A DNA stretch of 64,000 nucleotides from Salipiger bermudensis HTCC2601. GTDB taxonomy: Bacteria > Pseudomonadota > Alphaproteobacteria > Rhodobacterales > Rhodobacteraceae. Location of the stretch: assembly GCF_000153725.1 (NCBI RefSeq), contig NZ_DS022276.1, forward strand, positions 2,793,784 to 2,857,783, in the 5' to 3' direction. Shown here in pieces: positions 7,734-17,837 of this stretch; position 1 is the first letter of the stretch, and each line of letters opens with the position of its first letter. A program made the translations under genes and the position numbers. The notes under the pieces are model-generated. The model ran no database searches and had not been told where the DNA came from. It was given only the letters and a program-made list of their open reading frames with translations.

Positions 7734-8077
7734 TGCGGACGCTGCTCTACGTGACCACGTTCCTCGGCCTGATCGGCCTCGCCTTCTGGGCCTATCGCGA
7801 GAATTACGAGACCAAGGCGGCGCTCGACAATGTCGAGCGCCTGCACCGTGACATTGCCGACGCGCGCGCGAGGCTGGCGATCCTCAAGGCGGAATGGGCC
7901 TATCTCAACCGCCCCGACCGGCTGCGGGATCTGGCCGAGATCAACTTCCCCCGGCTCGAGTTGCTGCCGATGCGGCCCGACCAGTTCGGTCGCGTCGATC
8001 AGGTCTCCTACCCGGTGACCCAGCCGCTGGTGGTGATGGAGCCGATCGACGTCTCGAGCGCGGGGGCAACGCAATGA
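7733..8077 (+). CDS. ftsL: Cell division protein FtsL
   Basis: A short bitopic division protein (114 residues) that in other bacteria forms the FtsQLB complex activating septal wall synthesis. One transmembrane helix sits near the N-terminus (LLYVTTFLGLIGLAFWAY, about 4-21), followed by a periplasmic coiled coil with heptad-like NVERLHRDIADARARLAILKAE and a tail with NRPDRLRDLA. Sequence conservation of FtsL is low, so identification relies on size, topology and its place between rsmH and ftsI. The start overlaps the rsmH stop and the stop overlaps the ftsI start (ATGA). Confidence 0.9.
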   Translation: MRTLLYVTTFLGLIGLAFWAYRENYETKAALDNVERLHRDIADARARLAILKAEWAYLNRPDRLRDLAEINFPRLELLPMRPDQFGRVDQVSYPVTQPLVVMEPIDVSSAGATQ

Positions 8078-9864
8078 CCCGCACGCCGCTCCGCCCGCTC
8101 GCCCGCATTCTCGAGGCTCGCCAGAAGGGCGAGAACCCCGACGCCATCGAACGCGAGAACCTGCGAATCCGCCACGAGCAGATGCGCGACAAGGCGCGGG
8201 TCCGGGCCGAGGGCCGCCTGCTGGTGATGAGCGTGATGTTCCTCGTGGCCTTTGCCGTGGTCGGCGCCCGCATGGGCATGCTTGCCGCCTCCGAGCCGGC
8301 CGAGCCGCGCGCCCATGCCAGCGGCGCCTCGATCATCGCCAGCCGCGCCGACATCACCGACCGGCACGGCCGCATCCTCGCGACCAACATGGAGACCCAC
8401 TCGCTCTACGCCCACCCGCAGCAGATGATCGAACCGCTGCGCGCCGCCAAGGAGCTGAAGGCGATCTTCCCGGATCTCGAAGAAGAACGCCTGGTGAAGG
8501 ATTTCACCGACCCCAAGCGCAAGTTCCTTTGGGTGAAGAAGAAAATCAGCCCCGAGCAGATGCAGGCGGTGCACGATATCGGCGAGCCGGGCCTGCTGTT
8601 CGGCCCGCGCGAGATGCGTCTCTACCCCAACGGCGCGCTGGCCTCGCACGTCATGGGCGGCGCCAGCTTCGGGCGCGAGGGTGTGGCCTCGGCAGAGGTG
8701 ATCGGCACCGCCGGCATCGAGAAGTTCTTCGACGCCGAACTGCGCGACCCGGCTCGTGGCGGGGCACCGCTGGAGCTGTCCATCGACCTATCCGTGCAGG
8801 CCGCGAGCGAGCGCGTGCTCGACGCCGGGATGCGACTGCTCAACGCCAAGGGCGCCGCTTCGGTGCTGATGGACGTCCATACCGGAGAGGTGATCTCGAT
8901 CGCGTCGCTGCCGGATTTCGACCCCAACGACCGCCCGCGCCCGCCGACCTCGGGCAGCCCTTCGGACAGCCCGCTGTTCAACCGTGCTGTGCAGGGGGTC
9001 TACGAGCTGGGGTCGACCTTCAAGATCTTCGCGGCGGCGCAGGCGATGGACCTGGGCCTCGTGCGGCCCGACACCATCATCGACACCCGCCCGCCGTTCA
9101 AGGTCGGCGGCCACCGCATCGGCGAGTTCGAGGGCCACAACTACGGCGAGATCCCGGTCGAGGAGATCATCATCAAGTCCTCGAACCGCGGCACCGGCAA
9201 GATGGCGCTGGCCATCGGCATCGACCGCCAGCAGGACTTCCTCAAGAAGCTGGGCTTCTTCGAGCCGACACCGCTCGAGATCGTCGAGGCGGCGGGCGGC
9301 AAGCCGCTGCTGCCGGCGCGCTGGACCGATCTGTCCTCGGTGACGATCTCCTATGGCCACGGCCTGTCGTCCTCGCCGCTGCACCTCGCGGCGGCCTATT
9401 CGGCCATCGCCAATGGCGGCACGCTGGTGAAGCCCACGCTGCTCAAGCAGCAGGGCGCACAGTTCGGCGACCGGGTGATGTCGCCGCAGGTGGCGGCGGC
9501 CTCGCGCGACATGCTGCGCAAGGTGGTGAGCACCGGCACGGCAAGCTTCGGCGAGGTGCCGGGCTATCACGTGGGCGGCAAGACCGGCACCGCCGACAAG
9601 CCGCGCGAGCAGGGCGGTGGCTATTACAAGGACAAGGTCATCGCCACCTTCGCCGCGATGTTCCCGGCGCATGATCCGAAATACGTGCTCATCGTGACGC
9701 TGGACGAGCCGGTCGAAACCTCGGGCTCGAAGCCGCGCCGCACCGCCGGCTGGACCGCCGTTCCGGTGGCCGCCGAGATGATCGGCAGGATCGCGCCGCT
9801 TCTGGGCTTGCGTCCGGATTACGATATGGGAGAAGTGGCAGAGGTCACGCTGGTCCGGCAGTGA
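8074..9864 (+). CDS. ftsI: Septal peptidoglycan transpeptidase FtsI (PBP3)
   Basis: A class B penicillin-binding protein of 596 residues that cross-links septal peptidoglycan. It has a cytoplasmic N-terminus, one transmembrane helix (about 49-69), a dimerisation/pedestal domain including SRADITDRHGRILATN and GIEKFFD, then the transpeptidase domain. The three active-site motifs are intact: STFK with nucleophile S314 and K317, SSN at 369-371, and KTGT at 503-506. The ATG at 8074 overlaps the ftsL stop, so the pair is translationally coupled. Target of beta-lactams in related bacteria. Confidence 0.97.
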   Translation: MTRTPLRPLARILEARQKGENPDAIERENLRIRHEQMRDKARVRAEGRLLVMSVMFLVAFAVVGARMGMLAASEPAEPRAHASGASIIASRADITDRHGRILATNMETHSLYAHPQQMIEPLRAAKELKAIFPDLEEERLVKDFTDPKRKFLWVKKKISPEQMQAVHDIGEPGLLFGPREMRLYPNGALASHVMGGASFGREGVASAEVIGTAGIEKFFDAELRDPARGGAPLELSIDLSVQAASERVLDAGMRLLNAKGAASVLMDVHTGEVISIASLPDFDPNDRPRPPTSGSPSDSPLFNRAVQGVYELGSTFKIFAAAQAMDLGLVRPDTIIDTRPPFKVGGHRIGEFEGHNYGEIPVEEIIIKSSNRGTGKMALAIGIDRQQDFLKKLGFFEPTPLEIVEAAGGKPLLPARWTDLSSVTISYGHGLSSSPLHLAAAYSAIANGGTLVKPTLLKQQGAQFGDRVMSPQVAAASRDMLRKVVSTGTASFGEVPGYHVGGKTGTADKPREQGGGYYKDKVIATFAAMFPAHDPKYVLIVTLDEPVETSGSKPRRTAGWTAVPVAAEMIGRIAPLLGLRPDYDMGEVAEVTLVRQ

Positions 9865-9927
9865 CGCCGCCACGGGCTCCCGCCGGATCCGGACCTCCCT
9901 AAACCACCAAACGCTTCGGGGGCAGAT

Positions 9928-11412
9928 ATGAGCGGTGAGGAAAAGAGCCTGTCGGATCTCGGCCTGACGGCCCGCGGCGGCCGCGACGCCCGGGTCACGG
10001 GCATTTCGGTCGACAGCCGCGCGGTGATGCCGGGCCATCTCTTTGCGGCGATGCCGGGCACCAAGGTGCACGGCGCAACCTTCATCGACACTGCGCTGGC
10101 GCAGGGCGCCGTGGCGGTGCTGACCGATGCCGAGGGGGCGCGCCTCGCCGAGGCGGCACTGGCCGAGAGCGACGTGGCGCTGGTGATCGCCGCCGAGCCG
10201 CGCGCGGCGCTGGCCTATGCCTGCGCGCTGTTCTTCGGCGCGCAGCCGGCGACGATGGTCGCGGTGACGGGCACCAACGGCAAGACCAGCGTGGCGAGCT
10301 TCGTGCGCCGGCTCTGGCAGGAGCTGGGCTACCGCGCGGTCAATCTCGGCACCACCGGGGTCGAGGGCGACTGGCAGGCGCCACTGCGACACACCACGCC
10401 CGAGCCGATCACCCTGCACAAGGCACTGGCCGAGGCCGCGAGCGCCGGCGTCGAGCACGCCGCGATGGAGGCCTCTTCGCACGGGCTCGACCAGCGCCGG
10501 CTCGACGGCGTGCAGCTGGTTGCGGCGGGCTTTACCAACTTCACCCAGGACCACCTCGACTATCACGCGGACTTCGAAGAGTACTTTGCCGCCAAGGCCG
10601 GTCTCTTCGCCCGCGTGTTGCCCGAAGAGGGCACCGCGGTGGTCAATATCGACGATGCCCGCGGCATCGACATGCTCGCCATCGCACGCGCCCGCGGGCA
10701 GGAGGTGCTGACCGTGGGCGAGAGCGAAGGCGCCGACCTGCGCCTGCTGGGCCAGCGCTTCGATGCCACCGGGCAGGAGCTGCGCCTGAGCTGGCATGGC
10801 GTGGTCGAGCAGCTCCGCCTCAACCTCATCGGCGGCTTCCAGGGGCAGAACGCGCTGGTCGCGGCGGGCCTCGTGATCGCCTGCGGCGCCGAGGCCGAGG
10901 ACGTGTTCCGCGCGCTGCCCCGGCTCGAGACGGTGCATGGCCGGATGCAGCTCGCCGCGACCCGCGACAGCGGCGCGGCGGTCTATGTCGATTACGCCCA
11001 CACGCCCGACGCGGTGGCCACCGCCATCAAGGCGCTGCGCCCGCATGTCATGGGCCGGCTGATCGCCATCGTCGGCGCCGGCGGCGACCGTGACGCCGGC
11101 AAGCGCCCGCTGATGGGCCGCGCCGCCGCCGAGAACGCTGATCTCGTCATCGTCACCGACGACAACCCGCGCTCCGAGGATCCGGCGGCGATCCGCGCGC
11201 AGGTGCTCGAGGGGGCGCCCGAGGCCACCGAGGTGGGCGACCGCGCCGAGGCGATCCTGCGCGGTGTCGATCTGTTGCAGCCGGGCGACGCGCTGCTGGT
11301 CTGCGGCAAGGGCCACGAGACCGGGCAGATCGTCGGCGACACGGTCTATCCGTTCGACGATGTCGAACAGGCCAGCGTGGCCGTGGCGGCGCTGGACGGG
11401 AGGGGCCTGTGA
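9928..11412 (+). CDS. murE: UDP-MurNAc-tripeptide synthetase MurE (meso-DAP adding)
   Basis: MurE is a cytoplasmic ATP-dependent ligase that adds the third amino acid to UDP-MurNAc-L-Ala-D-Glu. The 494-residue protein has the Mur N-terminal domain (GISVDSRAVMPGHLF), the ATP loop GTNGKTS (115-121), the central NFTQDHLDYH segment, and a C-terminal domain with DNPR at 412-415. DNPR is the specificity motif for meso-diaminopimelate, as expected in a Gram-negative. It starts 63 bp after ftsI behind a GGGGG-type ribosome site, and its stop overlaps the murF GTG start. Confidence 0.97.
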   Translation: MSGEEKSLSDLGLTARGGRDARVTGISVDSRAVMPGHLFAAMPGTKVHGATFIDTALAQGAVAVLTDAEGARLAEAALAESDVALVIAAEPRAALAYACALFFGAQPATMVAVTGTNGKTSVASFVRRLWQELGYRAVNLGTTGVEGDWQAPLRHTTPEPITLHKALAEAASAGVEHAAMEASSHGLDQRRLDGVQLVAAGFTNFTQDHLDYHADFEEYFAAKAGLFARVLPEEGTAVVNIDDARGIDMLAIARARGQEVLTVGESEGADLRLLGQRFDATGQELRLSWHGVVEQLRLNLIGGFQGQNALVAAGLVIACGAEAEDVFRALPRLETVHGRMQLAATRDSGAAVYVDYAHTPDAVATAIKALRPHVMGRLIAIVGAGGDRDAGKRPLMGRAAAENADLVIVTDDNPRSEDPAAIRAQVLEGAPEATEVGDRAEAILRGVDLLQPGDALLVCGKGHETGQIVGDTVYPFDDVEQASVAVAALDGRGL

Positions 11413-12842
11413 CACTCTGGACGGCCAAGGACGCGGCTGCCGCCACCGGCGGGCAGGTCGCGGGCGACTGGGAGGCCAACGGCGTCTCCATCGACACCCG
11501 CACGATCGCCAAGGGCGATCTCTTCGTGGCGCTGAAGGCGGCGCGGGACGGGCATGATTTCGTGGCGCAGGCGCTGGAGAACGGTGCGAGCGCGGCGCTG
11601 GTCAGCCGCATCCCGGAGGGCGTGGACCCGGCGAATCTGCTGATCGTGGATGACGTGCAGGCCGGGCTCGAGGCGCTGGGCCGCGCCGCGCGGGCGCGCA
11701 CGCGGGCCAGGGTCGTGGCGGTCACCGGCTCGGTCGGCAAGACCTCGACCAAGGATATGCTGCGCGTGGTGCTCGGCGCGCAGAGCCGCGTGCACGCCGC
11801 CGAGAAGAGCTACAACAACCACTGGGGCGTGCCGCTGACACTGGCGCGGATGCCCGAGGATGTGGATTTCGCAGTCATCGAGATCGGCATGAATCACCCC
11901 GGCGAAATCGCCCCTCTGTCGGACATGGCGCGCCCTGATGTGGCGATGATCACCATCGTGGCGCCGGCGCACCTTGCCGCGTTCGAGAGCCTCGAGGGCA
12001 TCGCGCGCGAGAAGGCGGCAATCTTCGAGGGGCTGGAGCCCGGCGGCACGGCGGTGGTGAACGGCGATCTGCCAGTCTCGCCGCTGCTGGTGGCGGCCGG
12101 GGAGGCGAGGGCCGCGCATGTGATCACCTTCGGCGAGGCCGAGGGCAACCATCACCGTGTCACCCATGTCGATATCGGCGACAGCACCACGGTGGTGCAG
12201 GGCCGGGCCTGGCGCTCGCCAGTGCTGTTCAAGGTCTCCGTGCCGGGGCGGCATTTCGCGGTCAACGGCATGGGCGTGCTGGCTGTGGCGCATGCGCTAG
12301 GGCTAGACCGGGCTCTGGCGGTCACCGCGCTGGGGCAGTGGACCGCTGGCGCCGGGCGCGGCCAGCGCGAGACCATCCTGCTCGACCCGGTGGAGACCCA
12401 TCTCTCTCTCGAGCTGATCGACGACGCCTACAACGCCAACCCGGCCTCGCTCGCCGCCTCGCTCGAGGTGCTGGCGGGCGCAAAGACCCGAGACGGGGTG
12501 GGGCGCGTCTCGCATGGGCGGCGCATCGCCTATCTCGGGGACATGAAAGAGCTCGGCGCCACCGAGGCGGCATTGCACCGCGCGGTGGCAGATCTGCCGG
12601 CCATGGAACGGATCGATCTCGTGCATTGCGTTGGTCCGCTGATGCGCACCCTGTGGCAGGCGCTGCCGCAGCACAAGCGCGGCCACTGGACCGAGACCGC
12701 CGATGGCATGGCGGCGCGGGTGCGGCATGATATGGATGCGGGCGATGTCGTGCTGGTGAAGGGCTCGCTCTCCACCGGGCTCGGGCGCGTGGTTGACGCG
12801 ATCCGGCGCATGGGCGTATCCCCCGCGGGCGGCAACGGGTAA
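11409..12842 (+). CDS. murF: UDP-MurNAc-tripeptide:D-Ala-D-Ala ligase MurF
   Basis: MurF attaches the D-Ala-D-Ala dipeptide and completes the UDP-MurNAc-pentapeptide. The 477-residue sequence shows [17 protein letters not shown], the ATP loop GSVGKTS (107-113), [24 protein letters not shown] and [10 protein letters not shown], all typical of MurF. Translation starts at GTG 11409, overlapping the murE stop by four bases. mraY follows after 13 bp. Length matches the family. Confidence 0.97.
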   Translation: MTLWTAKDAAAATGGQVAGDWEANGVSIDTRTIAKGDLFVALKAARDGHDFVAQALENGASAALVSRIPEGVDPANLLIVDDVQAGLEALGRAARARTRARVVAVTGSVGKTSTKDMLRVVLGAQSRVHAAEKSYNNHWGVPLTLARMPEDVDFAVIEIGMNHPGEIAPLSDMARPDVAMITIVAPAHLAAFESLEGIAREKAAIFEGLEPGGTAVVNGDLPVSPLLVAAGEARAAHVITFGEAEGNHHRVTHVDIGDSTTVVQGRAWRSPVLFKVSVPGRHFAVNGMGVLAVAHALGLDRALAVTALGQWTAGAGRGQRETILLDPVETHLSLELIDDAYNANPASLAASLEVLAGAKTRDGVGRVSHGRRIAYLGDMKELGATEAALHRAVADLPAMERIDLVHCVGPLMRTLWQALPQHKRGHWTETADGMAARVRHDMDAGDVVLVKGSLSTGLGRVVDAIRRMGVSPAGGNG

Positions 12843-12855
12843 CGAGGACCACAGC

Positions 12856-13938
12856 ATGCTTTACTGGCTCACCGAACTGAGCGACGGCGGCGACCTGTTC
12901 AACCTGTTCCGCTATATCACCTTCCGCGCCGGCGGCGCCTTCCTGACCGCTCTGATCTTCGGCTTCATCTTCGGACGCCCGCTGATCGACGTGCTGCGCA
13001 AGCGGCAGGGCAAGGGCCAGCCGATCCGCAACGACGGCCCCGAGGGGCATTTCGTCAAGGCCGGCACGCCCACCATGGGCGGGCTGCTGATCGTGGGCGC
13101 GCTGCTGACCTCGACGCTGCTCTGGGCGCGGCTGGACAATCCCTTCGTGTGGATGGTGCTCTTCGTGACCATGGGCTACGCCGCCATCGGCTTTGCCGAC
13201 GATTACGCCAAGGTGGCCAAGCAGAACACCGCAGGCGTTTCCGGCAAGATCCGGCTTTTGCTGGGCTTTCTGATCGCCGGTCTGGCCGCGGGATGGGCCG
13301 CATGGCACCACCCGGCCGAGTTGACCGGCGAGTTGGCCTTCCCGGTGTTCAAGAACGCGCTGCTGGATCTGGGGATTTTCTTCGTGCCCTTCGCGATGAT
13401 CGTCATCGTGGGGGCGGCAAACGCGGTGAACCTCACCGACGGGCTCGACGGGCTCGCCATCATGCCGGTGATGATCGCCGCGGGCACGCTGGGCATCATC
13501 GCCTACGCGGTGGGCCGCACCGACTTCACCGAGTATCTCGACGTGCACTACGTGCCCGGCACCGGCGAAATCCTGATCTTCTGCGCCGGCCTGATCGGAG
13601 GCGGGCTCGGGTTCCTGTGGTACAACGCGCCGCCCGCAGCGGTGTTCATGGGCGATACCGGCTCTCTGGCGCTCGGCGGCGCGCTGGGGGCGATCGCCGT
13701 GGCCACCAAGCACGAGATCGTGCTGGCCATCGTCGGCGGGCTCTTCGTGGTCGAGGCGCTCTCGGTCATCATTCAGGTGTTCTACTTCAAGCGCACGGGA
13801 AAGCGGGTGTTCCTGATGGCGCCGATCCACCACCATTACGAGAAGAAGGGGTGGGCCGAGCCGCAGATCGTGATCCGGTTCTGGATCATTTCGCTGATCC
13901 TCGCGCTGATCGGGCTCGCCACGCTCAAGCTGCGCTGA
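12856..13938 (+). CDS. mraY: Phospho-MurNAc-pentapeptide transferase MraY
   Basis: MraY transfers phospho-MurNAc-pentapeptide to undecaprenyl phosphate, forming lipid I at the inner membrane. The 360-residue polytopic protein contains the catalytic-site aspartates FADD (D115, D116), [10 protein letters not shown] (D195 region), [12 protein letters not shown], and the HHH motif in MAPIHHHYE (325-327). I start at ATG 12856 ([12 protein letters not shown]), the family's usual beginning, with GAGGA upstream; a longer in-frame reading would run back into murF. It is followed by a 336-bp gene-free gap before murD. Confidence 0.97.
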   Translation: MLYWLTELSDGGDLFNLFRYITFRAGGAFLTALIFGFIFGRPLIDVLRKRQGKGQPIRNDGPEGHFVKAGTPTMGGLLIVGALLTSTLLWARLDNPFVWMVLFVTMGYAAIGFADDYAKVAKQNTAGVSGKIRLLLGFLIAGLAAGWAAWHHPAELTGELAFPVFKNALLDLGIFFVPFAMIVIVGAANAVNLTDGLDGLAIMPVMIAAGTLGIIAYAVGRTDFTEYLDVHYVPGTGEILIFCAGLIGGGLGFLWYNAPPAAVFMGDTGSLALGGALGAIAVATKHEIVLAIVGGLFVVEALSVIIQVFYFKRTGKRVFLMAPIHHHYEKKGWAEPQIVIRFWIISLILALIGLATLKLR

Positions 13939-14274
13939 TTTGGCGGCGCGCGTCCGCGGGCCGCGCACAGGTCACGTCGACCGGGGGCGTGGCCCCGGTC
14001 TCCACGGCTCTGGCGGGCGTGACGCCTTTGCCGCGAGCGGTTCCGATTGCGCCGGACGGCCTGCCTCCGGCGGGAGTATTTTCGACGAAGAGAAGCCAGG
14101 GGCGCGGCGCTCCTGGCTTCTTTGGTTCAAAAATACGTCGGGGGTGAATTGGCGCACAGCGCCAAGAGGGGGCTGGCCCCCTCACGCGCCGCGCTCGAGC
14201 CGTTCGCTGCTCTGGTCATGGTGCGGCGCTTGCGGTAGCGCTGGGGCGAATGTGAGAGAGCGAGGGCAGGGCGA
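13939..14274. other. Gene-free gap between mraY and murD
   Basis: This 336-bp stretch breaks the otherwise tight dcw operon. It contains one long imperfect inverted repeat (14067-14143) and otherwise GC-rich sequence without a supportable gene. The murD start is preceded by GAGGGCAGGGCGA, usable as a ribosome site. Confidence 0.6.
14067..14143. repeat. Long imperfect inverted repeat / terminator-like stem
   Basis: The inner stem is perfect (GAAGCCAGG 14092-14100 with CCTGGCTTC 14112-14120, then TTTGG). The outer arms also pair imperfectly: GGCGGGAGTATTTTCGACG on one side, TTCAAAAATACGTCGGGG on the other. It could act as a weak terminator that makes murD onwards partly independent, or as an RNA-processing site. 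I recall similar 'gGAGTATTTTT' stems between genes in related Rhodobacteraceae, but cannot verify that here. Confidence 0.55.
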
Positions 14275-15678
14275 ATGATTCCGGTAACCGGGTTCAATGG
14301 TCAGACGGTGGCGGTGCTGGGGCTCGGGCGCTCCGGCCTCTCGGCGGCGCGGGCGCTGCGCGAGGGCGGGGCGCAGGCGCTGTGCTGGGACGACAACCCC
14401 GCGGCACGAGCCGCGGCGGAGGCCGAGGGTTTCGAGACCCGCGATCTTTCCGCGCAGGGCGGTTTTGACGGCGTCGCCCGGCTGGTGGTGTCGCCCGGCA
14501 TCCCGCATCTTTATCCTGCTCCGAACCCGGTCATCGCTGCGGCGTGGGAGGCAGGCGTGCCGGTCGACAATGACATCGGCCTGTTCTTCCGCTCCTTCGG
14601 CAGCGGCGCGTGGGAGATGTTCGACCAACCTCCCAAGGTGGTTGCGGTCACCGGGTCCAATGGCAAGTCGACCACCTCGGCGCTGATCCATCACATCCTG
14701 CAGAGCGCCGGGCGCGGCAGCCAGCTTGCCGGCAATATCGGCCGCGGCGTGCTTGACATCGAGCCGCCGGAGGAGGGGGGCGTGGTCGTGCTCGAGCTGT
14801 CGAGCTACCAGACCGATCTCGCCCGCGCGCTGACCCCGGACGTGGCGGTGTTCACCAATCTCTCGCCGGATCATCTCGACCGGCATGGCGGCCTCGGGGG
14901 CTACTTCGCCGCCAAGCGCCGGCTCTTTGCCGAGGGCGGCCCGGACCGCTGCGTCATCGGCGTCGACGAGGCCGAAGGCCGGTACCTGGCGAACCAGCTT
15001 GCCGAGGGGGCGGTGGATGACCGGCTCATCCGGGTCTCGGCGGCGCGCAAGCTGAGCGGACCCGGCTGGGATGTCTTTGCCCGCAAGGGCTTCCTCACCG
15101 AGTGGCGCAAGGGGCGGCAGGTGGCTTCGATCGACCTGCGGCAGGTGCGTGGGCTTCCCGGCGCACACAACCACCAGAATGCCTGCGCGGCCTACGCGGC
15201 GGCGCGCGCGCTGGGGGTGGCGCCGCGGGTGATCGAGGCGGCGTTCCACTCCTTCGAGGGGCTGCCTCACCGGTCCCAGATCGTCGCCGACGCCGGCGGC
15301 GTGGTCTATGTCAACGACAGCAAGGCGACCAACGTGGACGCGGCGCTGAAGGCTCTGCAGGCCTTCCCTCGGATTCGCTGGATCTGCGGCGGGCTGATGA
15401 AAGAGGGCGGGCTCGAGGCGCTTGCGCCGGGTTTCGACCATGTCGCCAAGGCCTATGTCATCGGCCGTGAGGCAGCGGGCTTTGCGCTCGGGCTTGCCGG
15501 GGTCGAGGCCGAGGTCTGCACCGACATGGACACCGCCGTGGCGCGTGCCATGGCCGATGCCGAGCCGGGGGAGACGGTGCTTCTGGCGCCGGCGGCGGCG
15601 AGCTTCGACCAGTACGACAATTTCGAGCAGCGCGGCGACGACTTCGCCGCCCGCGTCAAGGCGCGGCTGGCGGGCTGA
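14275..15678 (+). CDS. murD: UDP-MurNAc-L-Ala:D-Glu ligase MurD
   Basis: MurD adds D-glutamate to UDP-MurNAc-L-alanine. The 467-residue protein has the N-terminal [14 protein letters not shown] uracil-binding segment, the ATP loop GSNGKST (127-133), [30 protein letters not shown] and the late NDSKATN motif, all diagnostic. Its stop is only three bases from the stop of a convergent minus-strand gene, and two minus-strand genes separate it from ftsW, which is unusual in the middle of a dcw cluster. Confidence 0.97.
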   Translation: MIPVTGFNGQTVAVLGLGRSGLSAARALREGGAQALCWDDNPAARAAAEAEGFETRDLSAQGGFDGVARLVVSPGIPHLYPAPNPVIAAAWEAGVPVDNDIGLFFRSFGSGAWEMFDQPPKVVAVTGSNGKSTTSALIHHILQSAGRGSQLAGNIGRGVLDIEPPEEGGVVVLELSSYQTDLARALTPDVAVFTNLSPDHLDRHGGLGGYFAAKRRLFAEGGPDRCVIGVDEAEGRYLANQLAEGAVDDRLIRVSAARKLSGPGWDVFARKGFLTEWRKGRQVASIDLRQVRGLPGAHNHQNACAAYAAARALGVAPRVIEAAFHSFEGLPHRSQIVADAGGVVYVNDSKATNVDAALKALQAFPRIRWICGGLMKEGGLEALAPGFDHVAKAYVIGREAAGFALGLAGVEAEVCTDMDTAVARAMADAEPGETVLLAPAAASFDQYDNFEQRGDDFAARVKARLAG

Positions 15679-15681
15679 GGC

Positions 15682-16380
15682 TCAGGCGCCGGTGCCGATC
15701 CGGGACCGGCGCAGCGGCGCGTAGAGCCCCTTTTTGACGGCATCCCGGTGCACGGCGCCGATCTGAACCGGGATTTCGGGGAGCTCGAGGATCTGCGCGA
15801 TCGCGAGGCGGTGGATGCCGCCGCTTGCCGCGCGCAGCGGAGCGCCGTTGCGGTCGATATGGATCAGGATGCCGCCATGCTCGCGGCGGAAGAAATCGGG
15901 CAGCTCGGCCTTGCTCAGGAGGCGCCCGCGGCGACGGGTCTCTTCGAAGACCCGATCCAGCGACTCGTAGCGGTTGAGGATGTCGTCGCGGCTGGCGCAT
16001 TCGTCGGGTCGCTCGCCGGCGGCGATCTTGCCCATCAGGCTGTCGAAGAGCGGGGTCTGCTCCCAGTCGACGCCATCGAGATAGCGCATACGGCAACTCA
16101 CCACCTTGACGTTGCCGCCGAAGGTCGTGCGCGACAGGTCCCAGTCGCCTGCGACGACCATGCCGCTCTGGCGCCGGCGCAGGCGGGGGCCGCCCGGCAT
16201 TGTCCGGCAGGTTTCCCGCACCGCCAGCGGATCGATGTAGATCGCCTCGTCCGACAGCGGCGCCTCAGCGCCGTAAAGTGCCTTGTTCCACGCATCGCGG
16301 ACGAGCTTGCGCGGCACCTGTGCCTTGAGGTCGCGAATCCAGTTCGTCGGGTGCAGCGTGGGATGATCGGCGAACGCCAT
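15682..16380 (-). CDS. Conserved hypothetical protein with ParB-like HRLAIA segment
   Basis: I do not recognise a characterised function. The 232-residue protein has no signal peptide or membrane segment. Features: an N-terminal NWIRDLKAQVPRKLVRDAWNKALYG, several basic clusters (PRLRRRQ, ETRRRGR), and a C-terminal stretch GILIHIDRNGAPLRAASGGIHRLAIAQIL, reminiscent of the ParB/sulfiredoxin-fold nucleotide-binding motif (GxxR/HRLxA). A good ribosome site (GGAG, eight bases before the ATG) supports the start. It lies convergent to murD with a three-base gap and upstream of no obvious partner. The ParB-like resemblance is weak; it is not a chromosome-partition ParB. Confidence 0.7.
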   Translation of the reverse strand: MAFADHPTLHPTNWIRDLKAQVPRKLVRDAWNKALYGAEAPLSDEAIYIDPLAVRETCRTMPGGPRLRRRQSGMVVAGDWDLSRTTFGGNVKVVSCRMRYLDGVDWEQTPLFDSLMGKIAAGERPDECASRDDILNRYESLDRVFEETRRRGRLLSKAELPDFFRREHGGILIHIDRNGAPLRAASGGIHRLAIAQILELPEIPVQIGAVHRDAVKKGLYAPLRRSRIGTGA

Positions 16381-16434
16381 CGGCTCGTCTCCGTAACAAA
16401 CAGACGACGAAAATGTAACGTTTCGATCTCGTTT

Positions 16435-17625
16435 TCAAGAGGCGGCGCGGCGGGAGGCGATCTCGCGACCGCAGGCGGTGCCGGAAGACCACGCCCACTG
16501 GAAATTGTAGCCGCCAAGCCAGCCGGTCACGTCGACCGCCTCGCCGATGGCGAAGAGGCCGGGGACGGACTTGGCCTCCATGGTCTTCGACGACAGCGCC
16601 GCGGTCGAGATGCCGCCGAGCGTGACCTCGGCGGTGCGCCAGCCCTCGGTGCCCTGCGGGCGCAGGTGCCAGCCCTGAAGCGCCTCGGCCAGTTCGGCGA
16701 TGCGGCGGTCCGACAGGTCGGCGAGATTGCCCGCGAGCGGCAGGCTCTCGGAGAGATGCGCCACCAGCTTCGGCGGCAGCAGGTGCCCCAGCGCGGTGGT
16801 GACGGCGCGGCGACCGTTCTCGCTGCGGGCGGTTTTCAGCGCTGCCGCCAGATCCTGTCCCGGCAGCAGGTCGACAGCGATGTCCTCGCCCTCGTGCCAG
16901 TAGCTCGAGACCTGCAGCATCGCCGGGCCGGAGAGCCCGCGATGGGTGAACAGCATCGCCTCGTCGAACGCCGCCTGTCCGGCGCGTGCCCGCACCGGCA
17001 GCGACAGGCCCGAGAGCGTCGAGAAGCGTCCGTCGGGGAAGGTGAAGGGCACCAGCCCGGCGCGGGTCGGCACCAGCGGCAGACCGAACTGCGCGGCAAT
17101 GTCGTAGGCCAGCCCGGTGGCGCCCATCTTCGGGATCGACTTGCCGCCGGTGGCGAGCACGAGGTTGTGCGCTTTCACTGTCTCCGAGCGGCCCTCGCGG
17201 GTCAGTCGCGCGATGAAGCAGCTGCCATCGTGGCTGAGCTCGGCCAGCTCGGTGGAGAGCCAGAGCTCGGCGCCCGCGGTCTCCATCTCGGCGCGCAGCA
17301 TGGCGACGATCTGGGTCGCCTTGTCATCGCAGAACAGTTGGCCGAGGGTCTTTTCGTGCCACGCGATGCCGTGACGGCTGACCAGCTCGATGAAATCCCA
17401 CTGTGTGTAGCGCGCCAGCGCGGATTTGCAGAAATGCGGGTTCCCGGAGAGGAAGCGCGCCGGTTCGACCTCGAGATTGGTGAAGTTGCAGCGCCCACCG
17501 CCGGAAATGCGGATCTTTTCGCCCGGGGCGCGGGCGTGGTCGATGACCAGCGTGCCGGGCCCGGCATGGGCGGCACACATCATGCCGGCGGCACCGGCGC
17601 CGAGGATGAGCGTTTCGATCTGCAT
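16435..17625 (-). CDS. FAD-dependent flavoprotein, HI0933/YhiN family
   Basis: A 396-residue putative NAD(P)/FAD-dependent oxidoreductase of the HI0933 (YhiN) family, of unknown substrate. The dinucleotide-binding GAGAAG sits at residues 9-14, followed by GEKIRISGGGRCNFTN (a family hallmark), a second ATGGKSIPKMGATG and the C-terminal GLFAIGEAVDVTGWLGGYNFQWAWSSG, which closes the FAD site. The start at 17625 is chosen because the family begins directly at the nucleotide-binding strand. Encoded against the dcw genes, between the hypothetical gene and ftsW. Confidence 0.88.
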   Translation of the reverse strand: MQIETLILGAGAAGMMCAAHAGPGTLVIDHARAPGEKIRISGGGRCNFTNLEVEPARFLSGNPHFCKSALARYTQWDFIELVSRHGIAWHEKTLGQLFCDDKATQIVAMLRAEMETAGAELWLSTELAELSHDGSCFIARLTREGRSETVKAHNLVLATGGKSIPKMGATGLAYDIAAQFGLPLVPTRAGLVPFTFPDGRFSTLSGLSLPVRARAGQAAFDEAMLFTHRGLSGPAMLQVSSYWHEGEDIAVDLLPGQDLAAALKTARSENGRRAVTTALGHLLPPKLVAHLSESLPLAGNLADLSDRRIAELAEALQGWHLRPQGTEGWRTAEVTLGGISTAALSSKTMEAKSVPGLFAIGEAVDVTGWLGGYNFQWAWSSGTACGREIASRRAAS

Positions 17626-17837
17626 GAGGCGCTCAGGAACACGGATCGCCGCGCCGCGCAAGGGCTTGGGGCTGTCCCCGGCTGCGCGGGCGGGCTTTGC
17701 CGGCTGCCGACACGCGCCGCAACCAGCGCTTCCCAACCGGGCCGGGCTTTGCTAAGCTTTTTCCACAAGATCCGGGACAACCCGGACGATACAGGCAGTT
17801 TGCCGGCTCTGCGCCGGCCATCACGAGCGGTGATCCC

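Noticed and set aside
8788..11415. 875-codon open frame antisense to ftsI and murE
   Set aside because: Translation has no recognisable domain and lies opposite two certain genes.
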